Notes: a model not told the origin generated them from the letters alone. A DNA stretch of 64,000 nucleotides from Propionibacteriales bacterium (GCA_026392415.1 JAPLCC010000017.1:62001-126000), one strand, 5' to 3'. Positions 15,282 to 28,076 are shown, counted from the first letter of the stretch. A program made the numbers and translations.

Positions 15282-16630
15282 GGCAGGTCGTTGAAGACCC
15301 CGGCCAGGACGTCACACGCCTCGGCCAGCAGTTCGTCGGGCATGGACAGTGGTGGCAGGAGACGGAGCACGTTGCCGTAGGTGCCGCAGGTCAGCACGAC
15401 GACGCCCTGCGCCGCGGCGCCCGCTGCGACGGCCCTGGCGAGATCGGGGTCGGGATCGGTCGTGCCGGGGCGGACCAGCTCGACGGCCACCATCGCGCCG
15501 CGGCCACGCACGTCTCCGATCCTCGGGTCGTCCTGCTGGAGTGTGGTCAGCCTCTCGATCAGCGTCTTGCCGATGGCGCGAGCCCGGTCGACCAGCCCCT
15601 CGGCATCGATGGTCTCCAGGACCGCGAGGGCGGCTGCGCAGGCGACGGGGTTGCCGCCGTAGGTCCCGCCGAGGCCGCCGACGTGTGCGGCGTTCATGAT
15701 CTCGGCGCGACCGGTGACGGCGCTGAGTGGCAGTCCACCGGCGATCCCCTTGGCCGTGGCGATCAGGTCGGGTACGACGCCCTCGTGCTCCATCGCGAAC
15801 ATCGCCCCGGTGCGGGCGAAACCGGTCTGTACCTCGTCGGCCACGAAGACCACGTCGTTGGCGGTGCACCACTCGACGAGCGCGGGCAGGAAGCCCGGTG
15901 CCGGAACGATGAAGCCACCCTCGCCCTGGATCGGTTCGATCACGACGGCGGCGAGGTTGTGGGCGCCCACCTGCTTCTCGATGACGTCGATGGCCCGACG
16001 TGCAGCGGCCGGCCCATCGGTCCCGGCGTCGCGGAACGGGTAGGACATCGGCGCGCGATAGACCTCGGACGCGAACGGCCCGAAGCCGTCCTTGTAGGGC
16101 ATGTTCTTCGCGGTCATCGCCATCGTCAGGTTCGTGCGCCCGTGGTAGGCGTGGTCGAACACCGCGACCGCGTCCTTGCCGGTGTGGGCGCGGGCGATCT
16201 TGACGGCGTTCTCGACCGCCTCGGCGCCCGAGTTGAAGAGCACCGTCCGCTTGTCGTGGTCGCCGGGAGTGACCCGGTTCAGCGCCTCGGCCACCTCGAC
16301 GTACCCGGCGTACGGCGTGATCATGAAGCAGGTGTGCGTGAAGGCGGCGGCCTGGCTCGCGACCGCTTCGACGACGCGCGGGGCGCTGTTGCCGACGGTG
16401 ACGACGGCGATGCCCGAGCCCAGGTCGATCAACGAGTTGCCGTCCACGTCGACCAGTACGCCGCCGCCGGCTGCGGTCACGTAGACCGGCAGCGTGGTGC
16501 CGATTCCGGTCGGGACGGCTGCGGTCTTCCGTTCCTGCAGTGCCCGGGACGCAGGTCCGGGGATCTCGGTCACGAGACGGCGGACCTGGGGGAGGCCGGG
16601 GCCGCCCACGGCGACAGGATCGGTGGACAT
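15278..16630 (-). CDS. gabT: 4-aminobutyrate aminotransferase
   Basis: A 450-aa class III PLP-dependent aminotransferase. Landmarks are FNSGAEAVENAVKIAR (phosphate-binding turn), DHAYHGRT, the GABA-transaminase block IEPIQGEGG, VADEVQTGFARTG with the cofactor Asp, and the Schiff-base Lys in ATAKGIAGGLP. GabT moves the amino group of GABA to 2-oxoglutarate, giving succinate semialdehyde and glutamate. It completes a route from putrescine through aminobutanal and GABA using the neighbouring oxidases and dehydrogenase; a succinate-semialdehyde dehydrogenase candidate is distant (43844). ATG 16630 follows GGAGGAG. The actinobacterial GabT family also contains enzymes that accept 5-aminovalerate. 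Confidence 0.92.
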   Translation of the reverse strand: MSTDPVAVGGPGLPQVRRLVTEIPGPASRALQERKTAAVPTGIGTTLPVYVTAAGGGVLVDVDGNSLIDLGSGIAVVTVGNSAPRVVEAVASQAAAFTHTCFMITPYAGYVEVAEALNRVTPGDHDKRTVLFNSGAEAVENAVKIARAHTGKDAVAVFDHAYHGRTNLTMAMTAKNMPYKDGFGPFASEVYRAPMSYPFRDAGTDGPAAARRAIDVIEKQVGAHNLAAVVIEPIQGEGGFIVPAPGFLPALVEWCTANDVVFVADEVQTGFARTGAMFAMEHEGVVPDLIATAKGIAGGLPLSAVTGRAEIMNAAHVGGLGGTYGGNPVACAAALAVLETIDAEGLVDRARAIGKTLIERLTTLQQDDPRIGDVRGRGAMVAVELVRPGTTDPDPDLARAVAAGAAAQGVVVLTCGTYGNVLRLLPPLSMPDELLAEACDVLAGVFNDLP

Positions 16631-16701
16631 GGTTGTTCTCCTCCGGGCAAACGACTGGTGGTCCGACGCTATGACTTGCAGGGCTGCCGCACAATGGAGC
16701 G

Positions 16702-17604
16702 ATGCAGTCCTCGCCGCTCGGCATGGCCACGATCCGCGAACGCCTGGGCGAGGCGTTGTTCCACCGCGTGGCCGGCCCGGACGGACCGCAGCACCGCGAC
16801 CGGATCCACTTCACGGAGGGCCCGCGCTGGTTCGAGGCGGACAGCCCGATCACCCGGGTCCACGGTGACGCTTCCATGTTCGTCGGCGGAATCCGGGCGC
16901 TGCTGATGCAGACGTTGCACCCCGTCGCGATGCGCGCGGTCTCGGAGCATTCCGGATTTCGCGGTGACATGTGGGGGCGTCTGGCCCGCACCAGCCACTT
17001 CCTGGCGGTCACCACCTTCGGCACCGCCGACGACGCGCAGCGTTCCGTCGACATCGTGCGGTCGATCCACGACCGGGTCACCGGCATCGGGCCCGACGGG
17101 ACGCCGTACATCGCGAGCGACCCGCACCTGCTGCTCTGGGTGCACGTCGCCGAGATCGACAGCTTCCTGCTCGCCCACCAGACGTACGGCGCCCGGCCAC
17201 TCGACGCAGCCGAGCGCGACGAGTACGTCGCGCAGACCGCCGAGATCGCGCGGCGGCTCGGGGTCCTCGACCCGCCGACCACGGAAGCAGAACTGCGCGA
17301 GGTGCTCGCGCGGTTCAGTCCAGAACTGCGCGGCACGCGTGACGCCCGTGAAGCGGTCCGCTACCTGCTCTTCAAGCCGCCGCTGCCGCTGGCCGCGCGG
17401 GCGCCGTACGGCGTCCTGGTGTCGGCTGCGATCGGGCTGATGCCGAGGTGGACCCGGCGCCACCTGCGCCTGCCCTGGTTGCCGATCGCTGAGCGCACCG
17501 TCGTCCGCGGACTCGGGACGGCAGCCGTCGCATCCATCCGCTGGGCGATGACCCCACCGACCAGCGCGGATTCGCTGGCCGGCGCGGGAGCCACGCCGCA
17601 GTAG
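16702..17604 (+). CDS. MpaB/Lcp-type oxygenase family protein (DUF2236)
   Basis: A 300-aa protein of the PF09995 family (ER-bound oxygenase MpaB / rubber oxygenase Lcp catalytic domain, formerly DUF2236). Family features are the opening PRWFEADSPITRVHGDASMFVGGIRALLMQ, where the His and Arg are typical haem-site residues of Lcp, then TLHPVAMRAV and LLWVHVAEIDSFLLAHQTYG. Characterised relatives are haem b oxygenases that cleave isoprenoid double bonds, but most actinobacterial members are uncharacterised, so substrate is unknown. It is divergent from gabT across about 70 bases. There is no clear Shine-Dalgarno sequence; CACAAT 6 bases before ATG could be the -10 of a leaderless transcript. Confidence 0.78.
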   Translation: MQSSPLGMATIRERLGEALFHRVAGPDGPQHRDRIHFTEGPRWFEADSPITRVHGDASMFVGGIRALLMQTLHPVAMRAVSEHSGFRGDMWGRLARTSHFLAVTTFGTADDAQRSVDIVRSIHDRVTGIGPDGTPYIASDPHLLLWVHVAEIDSFLLAHQTYGARPLDAAERDEYVAQTAEIARRLGVLDPPTTEAELREVLARFSPELRGTRDAREAVRYLLFKPPLPLAARAPYGVLVSAAIGLMPRWTRRHLRLPWLPIAERTVVRGLGTAAVASIRWAMTPPTSADSLAGAGATPQ

Positions 17605-17700
17605 CGGGTTTGCTTACCTACTGGGTCATGGGTGCGGTACCCGTCCCGACCCGAGGTACACGGGCCGATCACGGGCTGATCAGAGGCCTTGACGAATTTG

Positions 17701-17718
17701 AGTGAGCATGTGTTCACT
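17701..17718 (+). promoter_or_regulatory. Operator-like palindrome upstream of the desaturase operon
   Basis: AGTGAGCATGTGTTCACT is symmetric at 7 of 9 positions per half, the form of a TetR-family operator. TTGACG at 17689-17694 could be a -35 element, with the palindrome covering the -10/start region. It precedes a reductase-desaturase pair, which fits repression relieved by acyl-CoA or fatty acid. The regulator is not encoded nearby. Confidence 0.4.
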
Positions 17719-17725
17719 GAAGCGT

Positions 17726-18829
17726 ATGACGGGGGCAACGCAGGAGCGATCATCCGAGCGAGCGACGATGTCGTGGGAGAAGGTGCGCAAGGCGGCGGAC
17801 AAGCTCACCACGCCCCTGTTGCCCGACGACTACCTCACCCTGATCAACCCGCTGTGGAGCTCGCGCGAGCTGCGCGGGCGGGTCGAGGAGGTCATCAAGG
17901 AGACCGACGACGCCGCCACGCTGGTCATCCGTCCCGGCTGGGGCTGGAAGTACCTGCACCGTCCCGGCCAGTTCGTCGGGATCGGGGTCCAGATCGGTGG
18001 CAAGTACCACTGGCGGTCCTACTCCGTGAGCTCGCCGCCGGTCCGTTCGGGACGCACGCTCGCGATCACGGTCCGCGCGATGCCGGAGGGCTTCCTGTCC
18101 GACCACCTCGTCAACGGACTGGAGCCGGGCACCATCGTCCGGCTGGCGACGCCGAGCGGCGACTTCGTGCTGCCCGACCCGCCGCCCGCCAAGTCGCTCT
18201 TCATGGTCGGCGGGAGCGGCATCACGCCTGTGATGTCGATGCTGCGCACGCTGGACCGGCGCAACACGATGTCGGACGTCGTCCTGCACTACTCGTCGAC
18301 CTCGCCGGAGCGGATGATCTTCCGCGACGAGCTGTGGGCGCTGCACGAGAAGCACCCGCAACTCACCTTCATCGAGCGGCACACCGACGCCGAGGGCATC
18401 TTCCAGCTCGCGGAGCTCGACCAGGTCGCCCGTGACTGGCGCGAACGCGAGACCTGGGCTTGCGGGCCGGCGCCGATGCTGGACGCGGTCGAGGAGTTCT
18501 GGGAGCGCGCAGGACTGCCGGACCAGCTGCACCTGGAGCGTTTCTCGCTGGCCGTGAACGGCGACGGTGGCGAAGGTGGCGAGATCACCTTCCAGAACTC
18601 CGGCAAGCAGATCGAGGCCGACGGTGCGACCACCGTGCTCGAGGCGGGGGAGAAGGCCGGCGTGGGCATGCCCTACGGCTGCCGTGTCGGCATCTGCCAC
18701 ACCTGCACGGTCACCAAGATCTCCGGCACCATGCGCGACCTGCGCAACGGCAACGACTACGACCAGCCCAACGAGCAGGTGCAGACCTGCGTGACCGTCC
18801 CGGTCGGTGCGTGCGTGCTCGACATCTGA
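17726..18829 (+). CDS. Ferredoxin reductase, electron donor to fatty acid desaturase (Rv3230c-like)
   Basis: About 367 aa; ATG at 17768 (353 aa) is an equally possible start and neither has a good ribosome site. Order of domains: N-terminal segment PLLPDDYLTLINPLWS, characteristic of the desaturase-linked reductases; the flavin motif RSYSVSSPP; the NAD(P) motif GGSGITPVMSML; and a C-terminal plant-type 2Fe-2S domain with the cysteines of GCRVGICHTC and a fourth near QTCVTVPVG. In Mycobacterium tuberculosis, Rv3230c passes electrons from NADPH to DesA3. The membrane desaturase gene follows 43 bases after the stop with a strong ribosome site, so the two form an operon. A palindrome at 17701-17718 may control it. 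Confidence 0.88.
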   Translation: MTGATQERSSERATMSWEKVRKAADKLTTPLLPDDYLTLINPLWSSRELRGRVEEVIKETDDAATLVIRPGWGWKYLHRPGQFVGIGVQIGGKYHWRSYSVSSPPVRSGRTLAITVRAMPEGFLSDHLVNGLEPGTIVRLATPSGDFVLPDPPPAKSLFMVGGSGITPVMSMLRTLDRRNTMSDVVLHYSSTSPERMIFRDELWALHEKHPQLTFIERHTDAEGIFQLAELDQVARDWRERETWACGPAPMLDAVEEFWERAGLPDQLHLERFSLAVNGDGGEGGEITFQNSGKQIEADGATTVLEAGEKAGVGMPYGCRVGICHTCTVTKISGTMRDLRNGNDYDQPNEQVQTCVTVPVGACVLDI

Positions 18830-18872
18830 GCCCCGCAACCCGTCCGTCCATCCACAACCCGGAGGAGAACCC

Positions 18873-20093
18873 GTGGCCATCGCCGATGTCGCCCAGTACA
18901 CCCACCTGAGTGCCGAGGAGGTCGAGCAGATCGGGCGTGAGCTCGACGCGATCCGCACCGAGATCGAGGAGTCGCGCGGCGCCGCCGACGCGGCGTACAT
19001 CAACCGGGTGATCACCACCCAGCGCTGGATGGCTGCCGCTGCCCGGATCGGCATGATCGTGAGCGCACCCCTGGACCCGAAGGTACGGCGGCCCGTCGTG
19101 GCCGCGAGCGCGATCACCCTCGGCCTGGCCAAGATCCTCGAGAACATGGAGATCGGCCACAACGTCATGCACGGCCAGTGGGACTGGATGAACGATCCCG
19201 AGATCCACTCCTCGACCTGGGAGTGGGACACCGGCCAGCCGGCAGAGCAGTGGAAGCACAGCCACAACTACATCCACCACCAGTTCACCAACGTCCTCGG
19301 CTACGACAACGACATCGGGTACGGCGTGCTGCGCATGGCGCGCGAGCAGAAGTGGCACCCGGTGAATCTCGGGCAGCCGGTCTACAACGCCCTGCTGGCC
19401 AGCCTCTTCCAGTGGGGTGTGGCCCTGCACGATCTCGACCTCGAGGCGATCCGCAAGGGCAAGAAGGACCCGAAGGAGATGAAGCGCCAGCTCAAGCAGA
19501 TCGGGAAGAAGGGTCGCAACCAGATCCTCAAGGACTACGTGCTCTACCCGGCGCTGAGCGGCAAGCAGTGGAAGTCCACGATCAAGGCCAATGCGAGCGC
19601 CAACCTGATGCGCAACCTCTGGTCCTACCTCATCATCTTCTGCGGGCACTTCCCCGACGGTGCCCTGCACTTCACCGAGGACGAGATCGACGAGGAGACC
19701 CGCGCGGAGTGGTACCTGCGCCAGGTGCTCGGCACGGCGAACTTCGAGGGCGGGAAGCTGCTGCACCTGATGTCCGGCAACCTCGGCTACCAGATCGAGC
19801 ACCACCTCTTCCCGGACCTGCCGAGCAACCGCTACGCCGAGATCTCCGTCAAGGTGCGCGCGCTGTGCGAGAAGTACGACATCCCGTACACGACCGGCCC
19901 GCTGCACCGCCAGTACGGACAGGTCCTCCGGGTGATCATGAAGCTGTCGCTGCCCAACAAGCTCACCTCCGACGACAAGCCGCCCACCGGTGAGGACGTG
20001 ACGATCGAGCACGGCCGCCACCGTCAGGAGCTGCGCCAGGAGCGGCGCCGCGAGCTCGGCGGCTGGTCCCGGTCCGAGCAGGCCTCGGCCTGA
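18873..20093 (+). CDS. Membrane fatty-acyl desaturase (DesA3-like)
   Basis: A 406-aa membrane-type desaturase. All three histidine boxes are present: HNVMHGQ, HSHNYIHHQ and QIEHHLFP. These bind the diiron centre that removes two hydrogens from a saturated acyl chain, typically delta-9 of stearoyl-CoA to make oleoyl-CoA. Hydrophobic stretches lie near residues 55-75 and 245-262. A lysine-rich linker (KGKKDPKEMKRQLKQIGKKGR) is cytosolic. GTG at 18873 is set by GGAGGAG 5 bases upstream. The preceding gene supplies the reductase. Activity on CoA thioesters is inferred from the DesA3 comparison. Confidence 0.92.
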   Translation: MAIADVAQYTHLSAEEVEQIGRELDAIRTEIEESRGAADAAYINRVITTQRWMAAAARIGMIVSAPLDPKVRRPVVAASAITLGLAKILENMEIGHNVMHGQWDWMNDPEIHSSTWEWDTGQPAEQWKHSHNYIHHQFTNVLGYDNDIGYGVLRMAREQKWHPVNLGQPVYNALLASLFQWGVALHDLDLEAIRKGKKDPKEMKRQLKQIGKKGRNQILKDYVLYPALSGKQWKSTIKANASANLMRNLWSYLIIFCGHFPDGALHFTEDEIDEETRAEWYLRQVLGTANFEGGKLLHLMSGNLGYQIEHHLFPDLPSNRYAEISVKVRALCEKYDIPYTTGPLHRQYGQVLRVIMKLSLPNKLTSDDKPPTGEDVTIEHGRHRQELRQERRRELGGWSRSEQASA

Positions 20094-20098
20094 GCACC

Positions 20099-20377
20099 GT
20101 GCCGGACCGTCGTACGGTCACGCGCTGTGCGCTCGCCCGGGTCTGCGGGGTCTGTGAGGAACCACTGGGGCGTCCGATCGTCTTCGTCGGCGATGCCGAC
20201 GAGGACGCCCGCAACACCTTCCACCAGCCACCCATGCACGAGTCGTGTGCGCAGGGGATTCTGGCGGCCGCCGGGCCGGACGCCGTACTGGTGCGCACCG
20301 GTGGCTTCGAGTTCGTCCGTCCCGGGCGCGACGACGCCGACCCGCTGCCGCGGTTCGAGCCGAACTCGAGGCTGTGA
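20099..20377 (+). CDS. Small putative zinc-binding protein, function unknown
   Basis: A 92-aa hypothetical protein starting at GTG, 5 bases after the desaturase stop. The Cys/His spacing Cys16-x2-Cys19 (CGVC) ... His47-x2-Cys50 (HESC) is that of a single zinc-binding site. The middle is acidic (DADEDARN). No membrane segment or enzyme motif is seen. Codon choice matches the neighbours, so it looks like a real gene and may be co-transcribed with the desaturase. I do not recognise the family. Confidence 0.6.
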   Translation: MPDRRTVTRCALARVCGVCEEPLGRPIVFVGDADEDARNTFHQPPMHESCAQGILAAAGPDAVLVRTGGFEFVRPGRDDADPLPRFEPNSRL

Positions 20378-20489
20378 GCCCAGGAGTGTGACCTTGATGT
20401 CTTAACCGTCGCGAGCGCGTGAAGGGCGGCAGGGCGGGTACCTCTTGCTGTTGGCGGCAACTGTGCTGTCCGACATGGAGGTGGCACAC

Positions 20490-22657
20490 GTGGTGGAGAC
20501 CTGGCCCGGATCGGCGTACCCGCTGGGGGCGACGTTCGACGGCAGCGGCACGAACTTCGCGCTCTTCAGCGAGGTGGCCGAGCGCGTCGAGCTCTGTCTC
20601 GTGGAGGTCGACGACGCAGGTCAGCGAGTCGAGACGAGGGTCGACCTGACCGAGGTCGACGGCTACGTCTGGCACGCCTATCTCCCCGAGGTGCAGCCCG
20701 GCCAGTGCTACGGCTATCGCGTCCACGGCCCGTGGGACCCGTCGCGAGGGCTTCGGTGCAACCCGAACAAACTCCTCCTCGACCCCTATGCCCGGGCCAC
20801 GCTGGGTGACATCGCATGGGGACAGAGCCTCTTCGGCTACGACTTCGGCGAGCCCGACTCCCGCAATGACGAGGATTCCCTGGACCGGATGACGCTCGGC
20901 GTCGTGACCAACCCGTACTTCGACTGGGAGGGCGACCGGCACCCGCGGACGCCGTACGCCGAGACGGTGATCTACGAAGCGCACGTCAAGGGTCTGACGG
21001 CGACCCACCCGGACGTCCCCGAGCACCTGCGCGGGACCTACGCGGGCCTGGCCCACAGCTCGGTCGTCGAGCACCTGCACCACCTGGGTGTCACCGCGGT
21101 CGAGCTGATGCCGGTGCACCAGTTCGTGCACGACGACGTGCTGCTCCAGCGCGACCTGAGCAACTACTGGGGGTACAACACCCTGGGCTTCTTCGCCCCG
21201 CACGCGGCGTACGGTGCCGGCTCGGCGCCCGGCCACCAGGTGCAGGAGTTCAAGTCCATGGTCAAGGCGCTGCACGACGCGGGTATCGAGGTCATCCTCG
21301 ACGTGGTCTACAACCACACCGCGGAGGGCAACCACCTCGGCCCGACCCTGAGCTTCAAGGGCATCGACAACCCGGCCTACTACCGCCTCGTCGACGACGA
21401 CCAGCAGCACTACATGGACTACACCGGCACCGGGAACTCCCTCAACGCCGGCAACCCGCACTCGCTGCAGCTGATCATGGACTCGCTGCGCTACTGGGTG
21501 AGCGAGATGCACGTCGACGGTTTCCGCTTCGACCTCGCCTCCGCGCTGGCCCGCGAGTTCTACGACGTCGACAAGCTCGCAACCTTCTTCGAGCTCGTGC
21601 AGCAGGACCCGGTTGTCAGCCAGGTGAAGCTGATCGCGGAGCCCTGGGACGTCGGCCCCGGGGGCTATCAGGTCGGCAACTTCCCGCCGCAGTGGACGGA
21701 GTGGAACGGCGCCTACCGCGACAGCGTTCGCGACTTCTGGCGCGGCGAGGCCAATCTCGGCGAGCTGGCCAGCCGGCTCGCCGGCTCCGCCGATCTCTAC
21801 GAGCACTCCGGGCGGCGTCCGGTGGCGAGCATCAACTTCGTCACTGCACACGACGGCTTCACCCTGCGTGACCTGGTCTCCTACGAGCAGAAGCACAACG
21901 ACGCCAACGGCGAGGACGGCCGCGACGGAGCCGACGACAACAGGTCGTGGAACCACGGTGTCGAGGGTCCGACGGACAGTGCCGAGATCAACGAGGCGCG
22001 CGCCCGCGACCAGCGCAACCTGCTCGCGACGCTCCTGCTCAGTCAGGGCGTCCCGATGCTGGTGCACGGCGACGAGCTCGGCCGCAGCCAGCAGGGCAAC
22101 AACAACACCTACGCTCAGGACTCGGCGCTGAGCTGGATCGACTGGGAGCGCACGGACCGGCCGCTGTGCGAGTTCGTGAGTGAGCTCGTCCGGCTGCGCC
22201 GCGAGCACCCCTCCCTACGCCGTCAGCGTTTCTTCACCGGTACGACGGTGCGGACGGGCGAGGGTCAGCGGCTCAACGACATCGTCTGGCTGCACCCGGA
22301 CGGTCGACCCATGGAGGACGACGACTGGCAGGGCCTGCGCACCGTCGGCATGTACCTCAACGGCGACGGCATCGCGGGCCGTGATCCGCGGGGGCAACCG
22401 ATCCGCGACGACCATTTCCTGATCCTCTTCAACGGTGCCGACGAGCGCAAGGTGGCGCTCCCGGACGAGGAGTTCGCGACCGGCTGGCGGGTGGTGATCG
22501 ACACCAGCGGCAGCTGCGACCCGGAGCTGCGGGTCGAGGCAGGTGGAGCATTCGTGCTGCCGCACCGCAGTGTCGTCGTGCTCCAGCAGTGGCACGAGCC
22601 GGCGCCCGAGGCCGACGTCAGCCCGGCTGCCTCCGTCGCATCGATGGCAGCCGAGCG

Positions 22658-22661
<4 letters not shown>
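20490..22661 (+). CDS. glgX: Glycogen debranching enzyme
   Basis: A 723-aa GH13 enzyme of the GlgX/TreX type, which hydrolyses alpha-1,6 branches. The N-terminal CBM48 region begins WPGSAYPLGATFDGSGTNFALFSE. Catalytic-barrel motifs are DVVYNHT, DGFRFDLAS (nucleophile Asp), LIAEPWD (acid/base Glu) and NFVTAHDGF (third Asp). The GTG start at 20490 is placed by GGAGGTGG at 20477-20484; ATG 20475 would put the ribosome site inside the gene. It overlaps treY by GTGA, so debranching is translationally coupled to trehalose formation: GlgX releases linear maltodextrins for TreY. Confidence 0.95.
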
Positions 22662-25002
<2,341 letters not shown>

Positions 25003-25006
<4 letters not shown>

Positions 25007-26781
25007 CAACCTCACGACGGCCCTTCGACGTGTGGGCGCCTCGAGCCCGGCGAGTCCGGCTCAGCCTCGGGGACGAGGTGCTCCCGATGATCAGGGCGGG
25101 CGAGGGCTGGTGGACCCCGGCGGCCGATGGCCGACCCGTGCCCGACGGGACCAGGTACGGCTACTGCCTGGACGACGACGAGCGGGCACTGCCGGACCCC
25201 CGCTCACGACGGCAACCGGACGGGGTGCACGAGCGGTCCGCGACCTTCGACCCCGGCGCGCACGTCTGGGCGGACCAGGCCTGGACCGGACGTCAACTGG
25301 CCGGCGCCACGATCTACGAGTTGCACGTCGGCACCTTCACCCCGCAGGGCACGCTCGACGCCGTCGCTGAGCGGCTCGACCACCTGGTGAGCCTCGGCGT
25401 CGGCTTCGTCGAGCTGATGCCGGTCAATGCCTTCAACGGCGTGCACAACTGGGGGTATGACGGCGTCCTGTGGTCCGCGGTGCACGAGGAGTACGGCGGA
25501 CCGGCGGCGTACCAGCGGCTGGTCGATGCCTGCCACCAGGCGGGCATCGGAGTCATCCAGGACGTGGTCCACAACCACCTCGGCCCCTCGGGGAACCACC
25601 TCCCGCGGTTCGGGCCCTACCTCAAGGACGGGCGCAACACGTGGGGCGACCTGGTCAACCTCGACGGGGAGGGGTCGCAGGAGGTGCGCCGGTACATCAT
25701 CGACAACGCTCTGATGTGGCTCCGCGACTTCCACGTCGACGGTCTTCGGCTCGACGCGGTCCACGCCCTCGAGGACTCCTCGGACGTGCACCTGCTCGAG
25801 GAGATGGCGATCGAGGTGAAGGCCCTGTCGGTCCACCAGAACCGCCCGCTCACCCTGATCGCAGAGTCCGACCTCAACGACGCCCGCCTGGTGACACCGC
25901 GCGAGGCGGGGGGCTACGGCCTCGACGCTCAGTGGAGCGACGACTTCCACCACGCCGTCCATGTCGCGTTGACCCGCGAGACCGAGGGTTACTACGCCGA
26001 CTTCGAGCCGATCGGCGCACTCGCGAAGGTGCTGGACCGCGGCTTCTTCCACGACGGCACGTTCTCCTCCTTCCGGGGTCGCGACCACGGCAGCCCCGTC
26101 GACACCGACCGGATGCCCGCGTCGCGACTGGTCGTCTGCTCCCAGAATCACGACCAGGTCGGAAACCGTGCGCGGGGCGACCGGACGGCGGACCAGCTCG
26201 ACGCCGAGCTGCTGCTGTGCGGCGCGCTCCTCACGCTGGCCTCGCCCTTCACACCGATGCTCTTCCAGGGTGAGGAGTGGGCGGCGAGCACACCGTTCGC
26301 GTTCTTCACCTCGCATCCGGAGCCGGACCTGGCCAAGGCCACCGCAGAGGGCCGTCTCGCGGAGTTCGAGCGGATGGGATGGGATCCGGCGGAGGTGCTC
26401 GACCCCCAGGACCCCGCCACCTTCCTCGACAGCAAGCTGGTCTGGGAGGAGATCGCCGAACGCCGCCACGCCCATGTGCTCGCCGGCTACCGCCGTCTCG
26501 CTGTCCTGCGTCGCGAACACCCCGAGCTCACCGATCCGCGGTTCGGGTCGACGACCGTCGACGAGCGGGCGCGTCGATTGACGCTCGCTCGTGGTGCTCT
26601 CGCGATTCAGCTGAACCTCTGTGAGGTCTCCTGGAACGTGCCGGCCGCCGAAGTCCTCTTCAGCACCACCGATCGCATCGTGGCCGGCCGGACCGGAGGA
26701 CGAGTCGTCGTACCTCCGGGAAATGCAGTGCTGGTGCGCACCGCACAACGACTCCCGTTAGGTTCGCCCCATGGACACTGA
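25003..26781 (+). CDS. treZ: Malto-oligosyltrehalose trehalohydrolase
   Basis: A 592-aa GH13_10 enzyme that cuts trehalose from maltooligosyl trehalose. It starts with the CBM48-like [15 protein letters not shown], then [42 protein letters not shown] (nucleophile Asp), LIAESDLND (acid/base Glu) and [16 protein letters not shown] (third Asp), all diagnostic of TreZ. It is coupled to treY by ATGA and is the third gene of the glgX-treY-treZ operon. The next gene begins 11 bases before its stop, so the serine hydrolase may be expressed from the same transcript. Confidence 0.96.
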
Positions 26782-28009
26782 GCGCTTGTCTGAACTGCTG
26801 GACGAGGGGTGCGCGGTCTTCGGTGTCCCCGGGGCACAGCTCGGACTGTTGCAGGGAGTGGACCGTCAGGTCCTCTGCGTGGGGACGCGCGCGGTCGGCG
26901 AGGACTCCCCGGTCGATCACGGCACGGCGTTCCACGCGGGCTCGATCGCCAAGTCACTGGCGGCACTGCTGGTGGTCGACGCTGCCGCCCGCGGAGAGCT
27001 GGACCTCGACGTGCCGTGTGGCCAGCAGGCCGACGGGCTGTGGGACGACACCCCGCGGGCGCTGATGGCGCAGACCACCGGGCGGCCGAATATCCTGCCG
27101 GAGCCGGACGAGGACATCGATGCCTTCGTGGCCCGCGTCGGCGCGATGCCGCGGGTGCACCACCCCGGTCTCTTCTCCTACTGCAACGCCGGTTGGTCCG
27201 TGCTGGACGTCCTGCTCCGGGAGCGCACGGGCGCCGGGTTCGAGCAGCTGGCGGCCGATCGAGTCCTCGGCGAGGGCGCGACCTTCGGCCAGCCGGAGGG
27301 TGCCGCCGCCGGACACGCGGTGGCACCGGGCGTGGCGCCGTACGCCGTGCCGGGAGAGTTCGCCGTGGCAGCCTCCGCGGCGGGGTCCCGCTGGTGGGCG
27401 ACGGCCAATCAGCTGCTCGACTACGCGCGCCTGCACCTGGACGACGGCGTCGGGCTGATCGCTCCGGACGCCGTGCGGGAGATGCGTCGACCGCACGCCC
27501 CGGTGCCCGCCGCCACGGTCTCCGACTCATGGGGTCTCGGCTGGGCCCTGTGGGACCGCGCCGAGCACCGCGCCTTCGGCTGGGCGGGCTACACCGGCGG
27601 GCACCGTGCCTACCTGCGTTGCTTCCCCGAGCAGGATGCGGCCGTCGTGCTCCTTGCCAACAGTGCCGGCCCCCTGTTCGGGCCGCCCGGGGGCAGCGCC
27701 CTGTTCGATGCCCTGCTTCCCGTCGTCCTCGACGTGCTCGGCGCGCCCTCGCTGGAGGCGCCGTACCGACCTGACGGTCGCGCCGACGCCGAGCTGGTCG
27801 GCGGCTACGGTCCGCTCACCCTGAGCGCCGGTGAGGACGGATCGATGATGCTGGACGCTGCAGCTTTTGGCGAGCCGGAGCCACTCGTGCTGCACCGGGC
27901 GGGCGGGGACGCCTTCGAGCTCGCCGGATCTCCTCCGGGCGGCATGACGGTCGCGGTGGTCGACGACCTGCTCTACGTCGGCCCGTTCGCACTGCCGCGC
28001 AACGGCTGA
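26771..28009 (+). CDS. Serine hydrolase of the beta-lactamase/class C PBP fold
   Basis: A 412-aa protein of the PF00144 family. The active-site tetrad SxxK is Ser58-Ile-Ala-Lys61 in [11 protein letters not shown]. The second motif YxN is Tyr136-Cys-Asn138 in FSYCNAGW, and the third position reads [10 protein letters not shown]. There is no signal peptide, so it is probably cytoplasmic; relatives include esterases, D-amino-acid amidases and peptidases rather than true beta-lactamases. The C-terminal 90 residues form an extra beta domain. The ATG lies inside the last codons of treZ (11-base overlap). A link to trehalose metabolism is not evident. Confidence 0.82.
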   Translation: MDTERLSELLDEGCAVFGVPGAQLGLLQGVDRQVLCVGTRAVGEDSPVDHGTAFHAGSIAKSLAALLVVDAAARGELDLDVPCGQQADGLWDDTPRALMAQTTGRPNILPEPDEDIDAFVARVGAMPRVHHPGLFSYCNAGWSVLDVLLRERTGAGFEQLAADRVLGEGATFGQPEGAAAGHAVAPGVAPYAVPGEFAVAASAAGSRWWATANQLLDYARLHLDDGVGLIAPDAVREMRRPHAPVPAATVSDSWGLGWALWDRAEHRAFGWAGYTGGHRAYLRCFPEQDAAVVLLANSAGPLFGPPGGSALFDALLPVVLDVLGAPSLEAPYRPDGRADAELVGGYGPLTLSAGEDGSMMLDAAAFGEPEPLVLHRAGGDAFELAGSPPGGMTVAVVDDLLYVGPFALPRNG

Positions 28010-28026
28010 GTGCCGGGCAATTGCGG

Positions 28027-28062
28027 CTGGCCCGCCGACCCGGGGGAAGGTCGACGGGCCAG
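28027..28062. terminator. Bidirectional stem-loop terminator
   Basis: CTGGCCCGCCGACC at 28027-28040 pairs with GGTCGACGGGCCAG at 28049-28062, with one mismatch and an 8-base loop. It lies between the convergent serine hydrolase and DoxX genes. There is no T tract, as is usual for actinobacterial terminators. Confidence 0.7.
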
Positions 28063-28076
28063 GGGCTCTGGTCCGG

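Noticed and set aside
17605..17700. Possible tRNA-like or conserved RNA in the gap before the reductase
   Set aside because: Short inverted segments exist (TTACC...GGTCA), but no cloverleaf can be drawn and no TpsiC-like segment is present.
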